Below are positions 45,695 through 54,892 of a stretch of DNA of 64,000 nt, piece after piece. Source of the stretch: Chryseobacterium sp. SSA4.19 (GTDB taxonomy: Bacteria > Bacteroidota > Bacteroidia > Flavobacteriales > Weeksellaceae); assembly GCF_022601875.1 (NCBI RefSeq), contig NZ_JAKVIP010000008.1, positions 62,001-126,000 of the forward strand, in the 5' to 3' direction. Below the pieces are notes generated by a model. It was given only the letters and a program-made list of their open reading frames with translations. It was not told the origin of the DNA and ran no database searches. The first letter of the stretch is position 1, and each line of letters begins with the position of its first letter. The translations under genes and the position numbers were made by a program.

Positions 45695-46969
45695 ATGAAT
45701 ATTTTATTTTTGGAAATTAAATACCGATTGATCTCAAGTCTCTCATTAACTTTTCTACTCATCCATTCATTGTCTAATGCGCAAACAACTCAAGAAGAAA
45801 AAACTTTAGAAAAGCAACTGAAACAAGGATATAAACAGGTATATACAGTTCCTGGCCTAGATATCCCAAAATCAGAAATAACGGAAGATGAATTAAACAG
45901 TACCGTAATTTTAGCTAAAGACTTACTTAATTCTGTAGGGTTTAAACCCTTATCTAATCAGGATTTTAATGAGAAGATCAATGCTGTTTTCGGCAGAACT
46001 ATAGATTATAGATCTGACGCTAAATACTTATATATCAATCTTTTTAACAAGTGTGATAAAAAAATGAATTTCAACCCAAATAATCATACGGATTATCTGG
46101 GGACATACATTGCTAAAGATGAAAAGTTTATTACTGACTTCTATTATATTCCTGAACTTGTAGATTATAAAAAAGCTTATCCTGACGTAACGGTAGAAAG
46201 CGATTTAAATCCTATATCTAAAAATGAAAAAGGTGAAGAAATAAAAATTTCTTTATGGAAGGATAAAATAAACCTTAGTGAACAACGTAAAAAAAATATC
46301 CAGACCCTTATTGCCCGCAACCTATATTTATTCAATAATAGTAAAGCCCAATATAAGTGGCTTGTTCTTAATGACCAATATTTCATGGAAAAATTGGTGA
46401 AAACTTTTGGATATACTGACGATTCTGAACTGCTAAAATGGGTAATTCAAAAAACTAAATTTGACAAAAGTAATCCATCAGACTATGGCAAGTTATTCTG
46501 GACAAAAGATTGTGATGGAAATGTAAGATTGCACCCTAACACATTTAAATTATTACAAAAATTATATATTCCAAATGACCCTTCAGAGAATAGATTTATT
46601 CTGAACAATATTAAAGATTATTTCAACTATTTAGGAAGTCAAGAAAAATCTCAAAATGAGAATCTGACACCAATAGAAAGAATAAAAATAATGTCAAATT
46701 TAGCATATTTTGTAGAACAGTATAAATATGATCCGAAATTTGATGAAGATAATAAAATGATGGGGAGACTACGCTTTTTCTTAGGTGATAAAGATATAGA
46801 GATTTTAAAAGAGAATAATTATTTCGGGCTCTTAAAATTCAAAGAATGGTGGGACAATGCGGATTACGATGAATATTTTGTAACTCAGTGTGAATATGAA
46901 GGATCCTGTGGTTCAGGTTATCAACCTAGGAATTATACAGAATGGAGAAAACAGAATCCTAAAAAATAA
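45695..46969 (+). CDS. Exported protein, candidate immunity protein (copy 2)
   Basis: 424 residues, homologous along its length to the gene just upstream. It carries a cleavable signal peptide (SLSLTFLLIHSLSNAQ) without a lipobox Cys, so it should be soluble in the periplasm, unlike copy 1. The C-terminal extension after NNYFGLLKFKEWWDN has a Cys pair (CEYEGSCGSGYQP) missing in copy 1. Separated from copy 1 by 50 bases and followed by a terminator. Function inferred from position and homology only. Confidence 0.7.
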   Translation: MNILFLEIKYRLISSLSLTFLLIHSLSNAQTTQEEKTLEKQLKQGYKQVYTVPGLDIPKSEITEDELNSTVILAKDLLNSVGFKPLSNQDFNEKINAVFGRTIDYRSDAKYLYINLFNKCDKKMNFNPNNHTDYLGTYIAKDEKFITDFYYIPELVDYKKAYPDVTVESDLNPISKNEKGEEIKISLWKDKINLSEQRKKNIQTLIARNLYLFNNSKAQYKWLVLNDQYFMEKLVKTFGYTDDSELLKWVIQKTKFDKSNPSDYGKLFWTKDCDGNVRLHPNTFKLLQKLYIPNDPSENRFILNNIKDYFNYLGSQEKSQNENLTPIERIKIMSNLAYFVEQYKYDPKFDEDNKMMGRLRFFLGDKDIEILKENNYFGLLKFKEWWDNADYDEYFVTQCEYEGSCGSGYQPRNYTEWRKQNPKK

Positions 46970-46971
46970 GA

Positions 46972-47003
46972 AAAAAACATAGCCTATTATAGCCTATGTT
47001 TTT
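46972..47003 (+). terminator. Terminator ending the T6SS effector-immunity run
   Basis: Arms AAAAACATAG / CTATGTTTTT around CCTATTATAGC, with flanking A and T runs that could work on both strands. Confidence 0.7.
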
Positions 47004-47102
47004 ACTGTATAGCTTTAAAAGTTTCATTAATAATATGGCGGTATCATTTAGGCACATGACTTTTATCACTCCCTGATATTTCTCATCGAATGGATTTAAT
47101 GC

Positions 47103-47110
47103 TATTTTTG
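47103..47110 (+). promoter_or_regulatory. -7 box of the first MACPF gene
   Basis: TATTTTTG, 17 bases before the ATG at 47128. No convincing -33 box. Confidence 0.45.
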
Positions 47111-47127
47111 GTTTCATAAATATTAAC

Positions 47128-48150
47128 ATGAAAAAAACAACTTTTATAAGCTTTGCTTTATTAGCAGGACTATCACTTTTGTCATGCTCGGCAGATGAAA
47201 TCATTCTAGAGGAAAATACTGAAAACTTTAATCACACATCACTTCCGATACACGAAAATTCAAAACAATTCGGATATTATAATGCATTGGGATACGGCTA
47301 TAATGTGACTGGAGAATATGCTAATGCAAATGCTACAGGGCTAAAAGTAATTGATACCGATAAATTTAAAGCAGAACATCCATCTCGATTAGATGAAGGA
47401 GCTATTTTATCTCAAGAATATACAGAGGAATATGGACAAGATGCGACCGCTTATTCAAAAGTACTTTCTGAAAAAGTTACGGCAACTCAACTTTTAAGGA
47501 TGTATGGCAAAAGCATTTCTTCACCTTTTACTTCCGCTCTAAGCGGTAAAAATTTTAATCCCGAGTATATTTATGGCAACTATAATATTACAATAAAACA
47601 AAAAAGATATCGGTTCAATGCCACTGTAGATTTATTAAGTAATTATATAACTTCTAATTTTTCTCAGGATATACAATCTAAAACTCCTGAGCAAATTGTC
47701 AATGAATATGGAACCCATGTAGCTACAGATATTTATACAGGTGCAAAAATTGATATTGTTTTCCAGGCAAAAACAACAAACCCTGACCGTGACCGTGCGG
47801 CAAGAATTGGAGTAAAAACAGCATCGGGTACTATAAATACATCCGGGACAAATGATATTGACGCTTTGGAAGCATCTAAGAATTATGATAAAAAACTGTA
47901 TTACAGAACCAGGGGAGGAAATTCATCTGAGGCAATGGCTGGAATTTTTAGCTTCAGCAAAGAAAAACCGACCATTAATATCTCCAAATGGCAGAGTACC
48001 TCTACAAAAGAGAATTCAGTATTGGTAGATTTTGGGAGCGATGGTTTGATTATAATTTATGATTTAGTCAAAGATCCGGTCAAAAGAGCAGAGCTGAAAC
48101 TTTATATTGATGAATATCTCATCAAAAATCAAGTCATATTAGCATCATAA
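47128..48150 (+). CDS. MACPF (perforin-fold) lipoprotein, copy 1
   Basis: 340 residues. A lipoprotein signal (LAGLSLLSCSADE, lipid on Cys20) is followed by a membrane-attack-complex/perforin domain. Visible signature: EQIVNEYGTHVATDIYTGAKID, containing the MACPF hallmark YGTHV, and upstream NITIKQKRYRFNA. Bacterial MACPF lipoproteins include secreted antibacterial toxins of Bacteroides (BSAP type) and proteins of unknown role. A paralogue with a longer C-terminus is at 57125-58543. It has its own -7 box and terminator and so is a separate unit at the end of the T6SS island. Confidence 0.85.
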   Translation: MKKTTFISFALLAGLSLLSCSADEIILEENTENFNHTSLPIHENSKQFGYYNALGYGYNVTGEYANANATGLKVIDTDKFKAEHPSRLDEGAILSQEYTEEYGQDATAYSKVLSEKVTATQLLRMYGKSISSPFTSALSGKNFNPEYIYGNYNITIKQKRYRFNATVDLLSNYITSNFSQDIQSKTPEQIVNEYGTHVATDIYTGAKIDIVFQAKTTNPDRDRAARIGVKTASGTINTSGTNDIDALEASKNYDKKLYYRTRGGNSSEAMAGIFSFSKEKPTINISKWQSTSTKENSVLVDFGSDGLIIIYDLVKDPVKRAELKLYIDEYLIKNQVILAS

Positions 48151-48164
48151 TTTAATAAATATCC

Positions 48165-48187
48165 AAGCCGTTTTCCAAAAACGGCTT
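48165..48187 (+). terminator. Hairpin behind the first MACPF gene
   Basis: Arms AAGCCGTTT / AAACGGCTT with loop TCCAA, followed by AATTATTTTTG. Confidence 0.65.
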
Positions 48188-48335
48188 AATTATTTTTGTA
48201 ATAAAGATATTATATCTACAGCAATACTTATGATAGGTAATAATTCCTGAAACGCTTTTGCTTTAGGGCTAAAGATTCTTACTTACCTGTATTTTTCAGC
48301 AACTATTTCTGTTAAGCTATCTCATTTATAATACT

Positions 48336-48343
48336 TACATTTG
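48336..48343 (+). promoter_or_regulatory. -7 box of rocD
   Basis: TACATTTG, 18 bases before ATG 48362, overlapping the alternative upstream start at 48341. Confidence 0.45.
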
Positions 48344-48361
48344 CCGAAAATCAAAAAATAT

Positions 48362-49609
48362 ATGTCAACAGCAGAAATAGTTAAGAATTCACAATATTTT
48401 ATTGAACTTGAGGATAAATACGGCGCTCATAATTACCACCCTCTTCCGGTTGTTCTTGATAAAGGAGAAGGTGTTTTCGTCTGGGATGTGGAAGGTAAGA
48501 AATATTATGATTTTCTTTCCGCCTATTCTGCTGTGAACCAAGGACATTCTCATCCTAAAATCGTAGAGGCCTTGATACACCAGGCTAAAAAGTTAGCTTT
48601 AACATCAAGAGCTTTTTATAACTCCAATTTAGGAGAATACGAAAAAAAGATCACCACCCTATTCGGTTTTGATAAAGTTTTGCCTATGAATTCCGGCGCA
48701 GAAGCCGTGGAAACAGCGGTAAAATTAGCCAGAAAATGGAGCTATGAAATAAAAGGAATTCCTGAAAACGCAGCGAAAATAATTGTCTGTGAAAATAATT
48801 TCCATGGCAGAACCACAACAATCGTTTCCTTCTCCAATGACCCTGATGCCAACCAAAACTACGGACCATTTACACCGGGCTTCATTAAGATTCCCTATAA
48901 TGATATAGCAGCCTTAGAAGAAGTTTTAGCAAGAGAATCCGGAAATATTGCCGCGTTTCTGGTAGAACCGATTCAGGGAGAAGCAGGGGTATATGTTCCG
49001 GATGAATGGTATTTGAAAAATGCCGCAGAAGCATGTAAAAAACATAACGTTTTATTTATTGCTGATGAAGTGCAGACTGGCATTGCAAGAACGGGAAAAT
49101 TAATCGCCTGCCACCATGAAGATATTCAGCCTGATATCCTGATTTTAGGAAAAGCGTTGTCTGGAGGAATGTATCCTGTTTCAGCGGTTTTGGCGAATAA
49201 TGAAATCATGAATGTGATCAAACCCGGGCAACATGGTTCTACTTTTGGGGGCAACCCGATTGCCTGTGCGGTGGCAATAGCTGCTTTAGAGGTTGTAGAA
49301 GAAGAACAACTTTCTGAAAGGGCTGAAAAATTAGGTCAGCTGTTCAGAGCTGAGATTGAAAAAATTATTGGAAAAAGCAACCTGATCACAAAAGTAAGAG
49401 GAAAAGGTTTACTGAATGCCATTCTTATCAATGATTCCCCCGAAAGCTCAACCGCATGGAACCTTTGTTTGCAATTAAAAGAAAACGGCCTTCTGGCCAA
49501 ACCAACCCACGGAAATATTATCAGACTGGCTCCACCATTGGTCATCACGGAAGAGCAATTGCTGGACTGCGTAAAAATCATTGAGAAGACCGTTTCTGAG
49601 TTCAGATAA
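48362..49609 (+). CDS. rocD: Ornithine aminotransferase
   Basis: 415 residues from ATG 48362. Class III PLP aminotransferase with [14 protein letters not shown] near the N-terminus (diagnostic of ornithine aminotransferase), [43 protein letters not shown] (PLP Asp) and the PLP lysine in ILGKALSGG. It converts ornithine and 2-oxoglutarate to glutamate semialdehyde and glutamate. The following glycosyltransferase starts 2 bases after its stop, so the polysaccharide genes may be cotranscribed with it. Confidence 0.95.
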   Translation: MSTAEIVKNSQYFIELEDKYGAHNYHPLPVVLDKGEGVFVWDVEGKKYYDFLSAYSAVNQGHSHPKIVEALIHQAKKLALTSRAFYNSNLGEYEKKITTLFGFDKVLPMNSGAEAVETAVKLARKWSYEIKGIPENAAKIIVCENNFHGRTTTIVSFSNDPDANQNYGPFTPGFIKIPYNDIAALEEVLARESGNIAAFLVEPIQGEAGVYVPDEWYLKNAAEACKKHNVLFIADEVQTGIARTGKLIACHHEDIQPDILILGKALSGGMYPVSAVLANNEIMNVIKPGQHGSTFGGNPIACAVAIAALEVVEEEQLSERAEKLGQLFRAEIEKIIGKSNLITKVRGKGLLNAILINDSPESSTAWNLCLQLKENGLLAKPTHGNIIRLAPPLVITEEQLLDCVKIIEKTVSEFR

Positions 49610-49611
49610 TC

Positions 49612-50403
49612 ATGGGACTTTCTCTTGCTGTCATTACTTACAATGAAGAAGAAAATATTGTAAGATTGTTAGATTTTCTTTCAGACACAGTTGATGAAAT
49701 TATAGTTGTTGACAGCTATTCAACAGACCGGACCAAAGAAGTCTGCCTACAGAACTATCCGAAAGTAAAATTCTTTGAAAAAAAATTCAATGGGTATGGA
49801 GAACAGAAAAACCATGCCCTTGACCTTTGCTCTCAGGAATGGATCTTATTTCTGGATGCTGATGAAGTTCCCGATAAAGAACTCAGGGACTCCATTAAAA
49901 ATATTGTTAATTCTAAAAAACACGAATGCTCTATTTATAAAATATTATTTAACAATCATTTAGGAATCCACCTGATAAAATACGGTGGCTGGGGAAATAT
50001 TTCAAGAGAAAGACTGTTCAGAAAAGACTGTGCACGGTATTCTGATGATAAAGTCCATGAATATCTTATTACGGATCAAAAATCCTGTATGCTGACAGGA
50101 AAAATCGATCATTACACCTACAAAAGCATCTGCCATCATATCACAAAAATTAATAAATATTCGGATATGATGGCGGAAAAAATGTTTGAAAGAGGCAAGA
50201 AATATAAAAACTTTAAGATCATCGTAAGCCCTATTTTTGAATTTATCAAAGTATTTGTATTCAAGCTGGGATTTTTAGACGGTTTTGCCGGATTTTATGT
50301 CGCAAAAACAATGTCTTACTATACATTTTTAAAATACATCAAGCTCCGTGAGAGAATAAGGATTATTGAATTGGCTAAAAAGAAAGGAGATACACCATGC
50401 TGA
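49612..50403 (+). CDS. GT2 family glycosyltransferase, WaaE-like
   Basis: 263 residues. A GT-A nucleotide-sugar site SLAVITYNEEENI, IIVVDSYSTDRT, and the DXD-type motif LFLDADEVPD. The C-terminal half (DHYTYKSICHHITKINKYSDMMAEK) matches the WaaE/KdtX group that adds glucose to the LPS inner core. Probably cytoplasmic face of the inner membrane. Starts 2 bases after rocD and overlaps the deacetylase by 7 bases. Confidence 0.88.
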   Translation: MGLSLAVITYNEEENIVRLLDFLSDTVDEIIVVDSYSTDRTKEVCLQNYPKVKFFEKKFNGYGEQKNHALDLCSQEWILFLDADEVPDKELRDSIKNIVNSKKHECSIYKILFNNHLGIHLIKYGGWGNISRERLFRKDCARYSDDKVHEYLITDQKSCMLTGKIDHYTYKSICHHITKINKYSDMMAEKMFERGKKYKNFKIIVSPIFEFIKVFVFKLGFLDGFAGFYVAKTMSYYTFLKYIKLRERIRIIELAKKKGDTPC

Positions 50404-51161
50404 TCAATGCTGTGATATTGTTAACGATTGCGTTTATCATTATTTATTTTCGCCTGTATCTTTTTCTGTTTCCTAAAAACCGGCTGATCATTTTAATGTA
50501 TCATCAGATCGAAAAATCAACTTCTGAAGATCTCACCGTAAGCCTGGAAAATATTGAAAAACAATTCGAATATCTAAGCAGGAAAAAATTTACTCCCAAG
50601 TTTTTCAGCGAACTGCAGGTTCCATCGAAGAAAAATATCATTATTACTTTCGATGACGGCTATAAAAACAATGGTGACTATCTGCCTTCCTTACTAAAAA
50701 AACATAATCTTAAGGCAACCATTTTTATTCCTACAAAATTTATTCAGGAAGGATATAAAGATTATGAAATGATGACTTTTGAAGAAATCCGGAATTTGGA
50801 TAAGGGTTATTTTGAAATTGCTCTTCACAGCCACAGCCATCAGGATTTCAGGAATATTTCTGCCGATGATGCAGCGAATGACCTTAAAAATAATATGAAG
50901 ATCCTTGATAGTGAAAGCATTGGATACTCTAAGGTCCTGGCTTATCCTTATGGAAAATATCCAAAAGAAAATACCGGTAAAGCAGCTCTTTGTTCAATAC
51001 TGAAAAATTTGGACATCATGTCCGCAGTCAGGATCGGTAATAAGGTCAATTATTTCCCTTCACAAAAGCCTTACGAATTGTGCAGGATTGATATAAAGGG
51101 CAAAGATTCAATGATACATTTCAAATTAAAACTTATCTTTGGTAGATTAAAACTGTTTTAA
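50397..51161 (+). CDS. Polysaccharide deacetylase (CE4-like)
   Basis: 254 residues. An N-terminal membrane helix (about 4-24) and then the NodB-type fold: LIILMYHQI, the metal motif ITFDDGY (catalytic Asp-Asp), HSHSHQDF with metal-binding His, and LAYPYGKYP. It removes N-acetyl groups from a surface sugar at the membrane. Overlaps the GT2 gene upstream by 7 bases. Confidence 0.88.
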   Translation: MLINAVILLTIAFIIIYFRLYLFLFPKNRLIILMYHQIEKSTSEDLTVSLENIEKQFEYLSRKKFTPKFFSELQVPSKKNIIITFDDGYKNNGDYLPSLLKKHNLKATIFIPTKFIQEGYKDYEMMTFEEIRNLDKGYFEIALHSHSHQDFRNISADDAANDLKNNMKILDSESIGYSKVLAYPYGKYPKENTGKAALCSILKNLDIMSAVRIGNKVNYFPSQKPYELCRIDIKGKDSMIHFKLKLIFGRLKLF

Positions 51162-51181
51162 GGCAGATAAATTAATTTGGA

Positions 51182-51946
51182 ATGATAGAAAACGTTGTGA
51201 TCAATGTAAGCGCTTTAATCATAACACATAATGAAGAAAAAAATATGCAGGAAGTACTTGAGTGCTTCGATTTCTGTGAGGAGATCATCGTGGTAGATTC
51301 ATTCAGTACTGATAACACTGTAGCAATTGCAAAAAAATTCCCAAATGTAAAAGTGATTCAGAACATATTCGAGGATTTTACCAAACAGAGAAATCTGGCG
51401 TTGGATGCTGCTAAAAATGACTGGGTGCTTTTTCTTGATGGAGATGAGCGGATTACTCCCGCGCTGAGAAAAGAAATTTTAAAAGAGCTGAATAAAGCGA
51501 AGAAAAAAGATGCCTATTACTTTTACAGGAAATTTTATTTTGCTAAAAAACCGATTCATTATTCAGGAACACAGACTGATAAAAATATAAGGCTTTTCAG
51601 AAAATCAAAAGCAAGATATACAGCAGGGAAAAAAGTACATGAAACTTTAGAAGTTAACGGAACGATCGGCACATTGAAAAATAAACTTCTTCATTTTTCC
51701 GTTAATGATTATGAATCTTATAAAGAAAAAATGATTCACTACGGCATTCTGAAAGGACAGGAACTAGCAGCAAGAGGAAAAAGATTCAATCTTCTGGTCC
51801 AGTACTTTAAGACAGCATTCAAATTCTTTAAGGCATACATTTTGCGATTAGGTATCCTGGATGGAAAAGAAGGTTACCAGCTTTCATATCTGCAGTCATT
51901 AAGTGTCTTCGAGACCTATGAATCATTAAAAAAACAGCAAAATTGA
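51182..51946 (+). CDS. GT2 family glycosyltransferase
   Basis: 254 residues. NVSALIITHNEEKNM, IIVVDSFSTDNT, and LFLDGDERIT as the metal-binding motif. It is related to the gene at 49612 (shared NEE..., VVDS.STD.T, C-terminal RLGILDGKEGYQLS versus KLGFLDGFAGFYVA), so the two are likely old duplicates with different acceptor sugars. Follows the deacetylase by 20 bases and is followed after 4 bases by the next gene. Confidence 0.87.
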   Translation: MIENVVINVSALIITHNEEKNMQEVLECFDFCEEIIVVDSFSTDNTVAIAKKFPNVKVIQNIFEDFTKQRNLALDAAKNDWVLFLDGDERITPALRKEILKELNKAKKKDAYYFYRKFYFAKKPIHYSGTQTDKNIRLFRKSKARYTAGKKVHETLEVNGTIGTLKNKLLHFSVNDYESYKEKMIHYGILKGQELAARGKRFNLLVQYFKTAFKFFKAYILRLGILDGKEGYQLSYLQSLSVFETYESLKKQQN

Positions 51947-51950
51947 TTGA

Positions 51951-52931
51951 ATGAAAATTTGTGTAATTAGTTTCGATTTTTGGGGATATGATCACTATAT
52001 TGTTGAAACCTTACAGGCTAAAAATATTGATTCCCATCACATTAAAATAGCTGATATCACCCATGCAAATTTTAGTGAAAGGGCTGCCAATGCAGTAAGT
52101 AAAATACTTTTTAACAAAAATCTTAAAACGGAAAAGCGGCAGAAATTCGTGTTGGACTCACTGAAAAACCTGGGACATCAGGACCAGATTCTGATACTCA
52201 ATCCCGATACCTTTGACCTTTCTACGCTGGAACATATAAAAAAGCAGTCAGACCGGCTGATTACCTATCTTTATGACAGCCTTGACCGGGTTCATGTTGG
52301 CCAGGAAAAACTCAGACTGTTTGACAAAGTTTTTTCTTTTGATGTGGCTGATATAGAAAAATATGGATTTGAAAAGCTGACCAATTATATCTATTTGCCT
52401 CATATGTCCTGCAATATGCAAAAGCCGGAAACCGATCTTTTTTATATTACCTCATATGATAATAAGAGAATTGCTTTTATAAAATTGCTTACGAAAAGGT
52501 TGCTGGAATTAGACCTGAAATTTCGAATCATGGTAATCGGAAAAAAGAGCTGGAAACATCAGCTGAAAAATATTTTCATCGGCATTCCGGAAAATCTTCA
52601 TATCATATTCAGTATAAAGAAAATAAGCCATACCAAACTTCCTGAATATTACAGAAAATCCCGGGTCCTGCTGGATCTTACACGAGAAAACCAATATGGA
52701 CTGAGCTTCAGGGTTTTTGAAGCCATGGCTCTGGAAAAAAAAATCATCACAGATAATGCATTGATCAAGAGCTATGATTTTTACAACCCAAATAACATTT
52801 TGGTATTAAATGAAAACTGCAGTAATCTTGATAAATCTTTTTTTGAAACTCCTTATGAGAAAGTTCCTGAAGAAATTTATTACCTGTATACATTAGAAAA
52901 CTGGACAAACAGGGTTTTCCAGTTATCATAA
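51951..52931 (+). CDS. Glycosyltransferase-like protein (paralogue of 53941-54888)
   Basis: 326 residues, no signal peptide. GT-B-like layout: an N-terminal domain with VISFDFWGYDHYIV, an ITYLYDSLDRV segment, a nucleotide-sugar domain end with KSRVLLDLTRENQYGLSFRVFEAMALEKKIIT and YDFYNPNNILVL. The gene two places downstream shows the same landmarks (FIAYFYDSCKKY, KGLSFRTFESLGYRKKLIT, YDFYHPNNILVI). Probably adds a sugar to a lipid-linked glycan. Donor and acceptor unknown. Confidence 0.75.
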   Translation: MKICVISFDFWGYDHYIVETLQAKNIDSHHIKIADITHANFSERAANAVSKILFNKNLKTEKRQKFVLDSLKNLGHQDQILILNPDTFDLSTLEHIKKQSDRLITYLYDSLDRVHVGQEKLRLFDKVFSFDVADIEKYGFEKLTNYIYLPHMSCNMQKPETDLFYITSYDNKRIAFIKLLTKRLLELDLKFRIMVIGKKSWKHQLKNIFIGIPENLHIIFSIKKISHTKLPEYYRKSRVLLDLTRENQYGLSFRVFEAMALEKKIITDNALIKSYDFYNPNNILVLNENCSNLDKSFFETPYEKVPEEIYYLYTLENWTNRVFQLS

Positions 52932-52954
52932 AATATATTTTGAATAATTAAATC

Positions 52955-53944
52955 ATGATTACTTATACTGAACAGTCGAGCATCATTATATTCTGTCCGC
53001 CCAATAGTGTTACCGGAGGCCCTGAAGCATTGCATCAATTAGCAGATAAATTACACTGTCTCGATATTAAAAATGTTTTCATGCATTATATTCCCCAAAG
53101 AAAAAATGCAAAACCTGAAAATTATAACGTTTACGATACCAATGAGACAGATACTGTGGAAGACAAACCGGAAAATATTCTGATCATTCCGGAATCCATG
53201 ACTTTTTTAGTGAAAAAATATCCTAAAAGCCAAAGGGTAATCTGGTGGCTGAGTGTGGATTTCTATAAAATTTTAATGGACCACAGAATCAAAAGACAAA
53301 GCATTTTTACAAAATTATTCTATCAGCAAAAAGACAAAGAATATTATTTTGAACATTTACCGAATGTTTTTCAATGGGCACAATCATACAGGTCTTCTGT
53401 ATATCTCAAAGATCATGGTATTCCTTCCGGGCAGATAGATTTTGTGTGTGATTATATTAATCCCAGTTTTCTCGCTAATACAGAAGCTATCCAAAAAGAC
53501 CTCACCAACAAAACCATACTTTATAATCCCAGAAAAGGGAAAAAGGAAATTTCTCAATTAATTAAAGCTTCTCCTGAGCTTATGTGGACGCCGGTGCAGA
53601 ATATGAATGCCGATCAGATACAGGAAATGATGGCAAAATCCTTACTATATGTTGATTTTGGTGAAAATCCGGGAAGAGATAAGATGTTGCGCGAATCCGT
53701 ATCCCAGGACTGCTGTATCATTTCCGGAAGAAACGGGTCTTCTGCTTTTTATGAGGATTTAATGATTCCTGAAGCGTATAAATTCAGTTTCAGCGAAGAA
53801 AAAATTCCTGAAATTATTGCAAAAATTAAAGATGTCCTGGAAAATTATCCAAAACACATTTCTCAATTTATAAATTATAAAAAAATGGTTTTGAATGAAG
53901 AAATTGCATTTGAAGAAAAACTGAAAGAAATATTTAAGAAATGA
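52955..53944 (+). CDS. Probable glycosyltransferase of the surface polysaccharide cluster
   Basis: 329 residues. Opens IIIFCPPNSVTGGPEALHQLADKL, which resembles the acceptor-side GG loop of GT-B enzymes, followed by IIPESM and RVIWWLSVDFYK. The C-terminal half has LYVDFGENPGRDKMLRESV in the place of the usual donor-binding E. Overlaps the next gene by 4 bases (ATGA type), so clearly in an operon. The exact sugar is unknown. Confidence 0.7.
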   Translation: MITYTEQSSIIIFCPPNSVTGGPEALHQLADKLHCLDIKNVFMHYIPQRKNAKPENYNVYDTNETDTVEDKPENILIIPESMTFLVKKYPKSQRVIWWLSVDFYKILMDHRIKRQSIFTKLFYQQKDKEYYFEHLPNVFQWAQSYRSSVYLKDHGIPSGQIDFVCDYINPSFLANTEAIQKDLTNKTILYNPRKGKKEISQLIKASPELMWTPVQNMNADQIQEMMAKSLLYVDFGENPGRDKMLRESVSQDCCIISGRNGSSAFYEDLMIPEAYKFSFSEEKIPEIIAKIKDVLENYPKHISQFINYKKMVLNEEIAFEEKLKEIFKK

Positions 53945-54888
53945 CGTCAAAAAAAATTACATTAATTTATCCTTTTGCTTATGGATATATTGATTTTGTC
54001 GTTAAGGAACTTCAATCCAATCCAGACATTCAGGTAACAGATATTAAAACTGATACGATAAAATATACTTACCCTAATATTTTTGTAAAAATCTGGAATG
54101 GGGTCACTAAACTGTTTGGAAATAATATTAAAAAAAAATATTTCAACAAACAGGTTTTAAAGCAAATTAAGGAAAAACAGGATGTAATTTTCGTAATCAG
54201 ACCTGATTTAATGGAGGCTTCTTTGTTAAAGGAATTAAAACAAAATACAGAAACTTTCATTGCTTATTTTTACGACAGCTGTAAGAAATATCCCAGACAG
54301 CTCGAAATAGCTCATTTTTTTAATGAAATCTATTCATACGAAAAGGAAGATATAGAAAAACATCATTTTATTGAAACGTCAAATTTTATCTATGATGAAC
54401 AGATAGAACATGAAGAGACAAAATATGACATTTTCAATGTTTCATCTTATGATTCCAGAATTGATGAAATTAATAAGGTTTCAACAGAATTATTCAATGC
54501 CGGTTTTAAAATTCATTTTGTATTATTTTGGTTTGAAAAGCTGGTATATCCGCATTTGATTTCGACAACAGAATATCTTTCGCTTAAGGAAACCAAAAAG
54601 CTTATTTCTCAGTCGAAAGCTATGATCGATATCCAGAGAACAGATCAGAAAGGATTATCTTTCAGGACCTTCGAGAGTTTAGGTTACCGGAAGAAATTAA
54701 TAACAACCAATAATCAGGTTAAAAATTATGATTTCTACCATCCAAATAATATTTTAGTTATCGACAGTAACCATTTAGATCCTTCTGAAATTAAAAAATT
54801 TCTGGATTTAGAGTATGTAGAAATTGCTCAGGATATTATAAAAAAATATACTGTTAAGAGTTTTACAAAGAAAATATTCAAATTATAA
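53941..54888 (+). CDS. Glycosyltransferase-like protein (paralogue of 51951-52931)
   Basis: 315 residues, GT-B-like. Shares with 51951-52931 the YFYDS segment, the KGLSFRTFESLGYRKKLIT donor-site block and the C-terminal YDFYHPNNILVID. Starts inside the stop of the preceding gene (4-base overlap) and ends 4 bases before the next. More AT-rich and richer in Lys/Ile/Asn than the first genes of the cluster. Confidence 0.75.
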   Translation: MTSKKITLIYPFAYGYIDFVVKELQSNPDIQVTDIKTDTIKYTYPNIFVKIWNGVTKLFGNNIKKKYFNKQVLKQIKEKQDVIFVIRPDLMEASLLKELKQNTETFIAYFYDSCKKYPRQLEIAHFFNEIYSYEKEDIEKHHFIETSNFIYDEQIEHEETKYDIFNVSSYDSRIDEINKVSTELFNAGFKIHFVLFWFEKLVYPHLISTTEYLSLKETKKLISQSKAMIDIQRTDQKGLSFRTFESLGYRKKLITTNNQVKNYDFYHPNNILVIDSNHLDPSEIKKFLDLEYVEIAQDIIKKYTVKSFTKKIFKL

Positions 54889-54892
54889 CACC

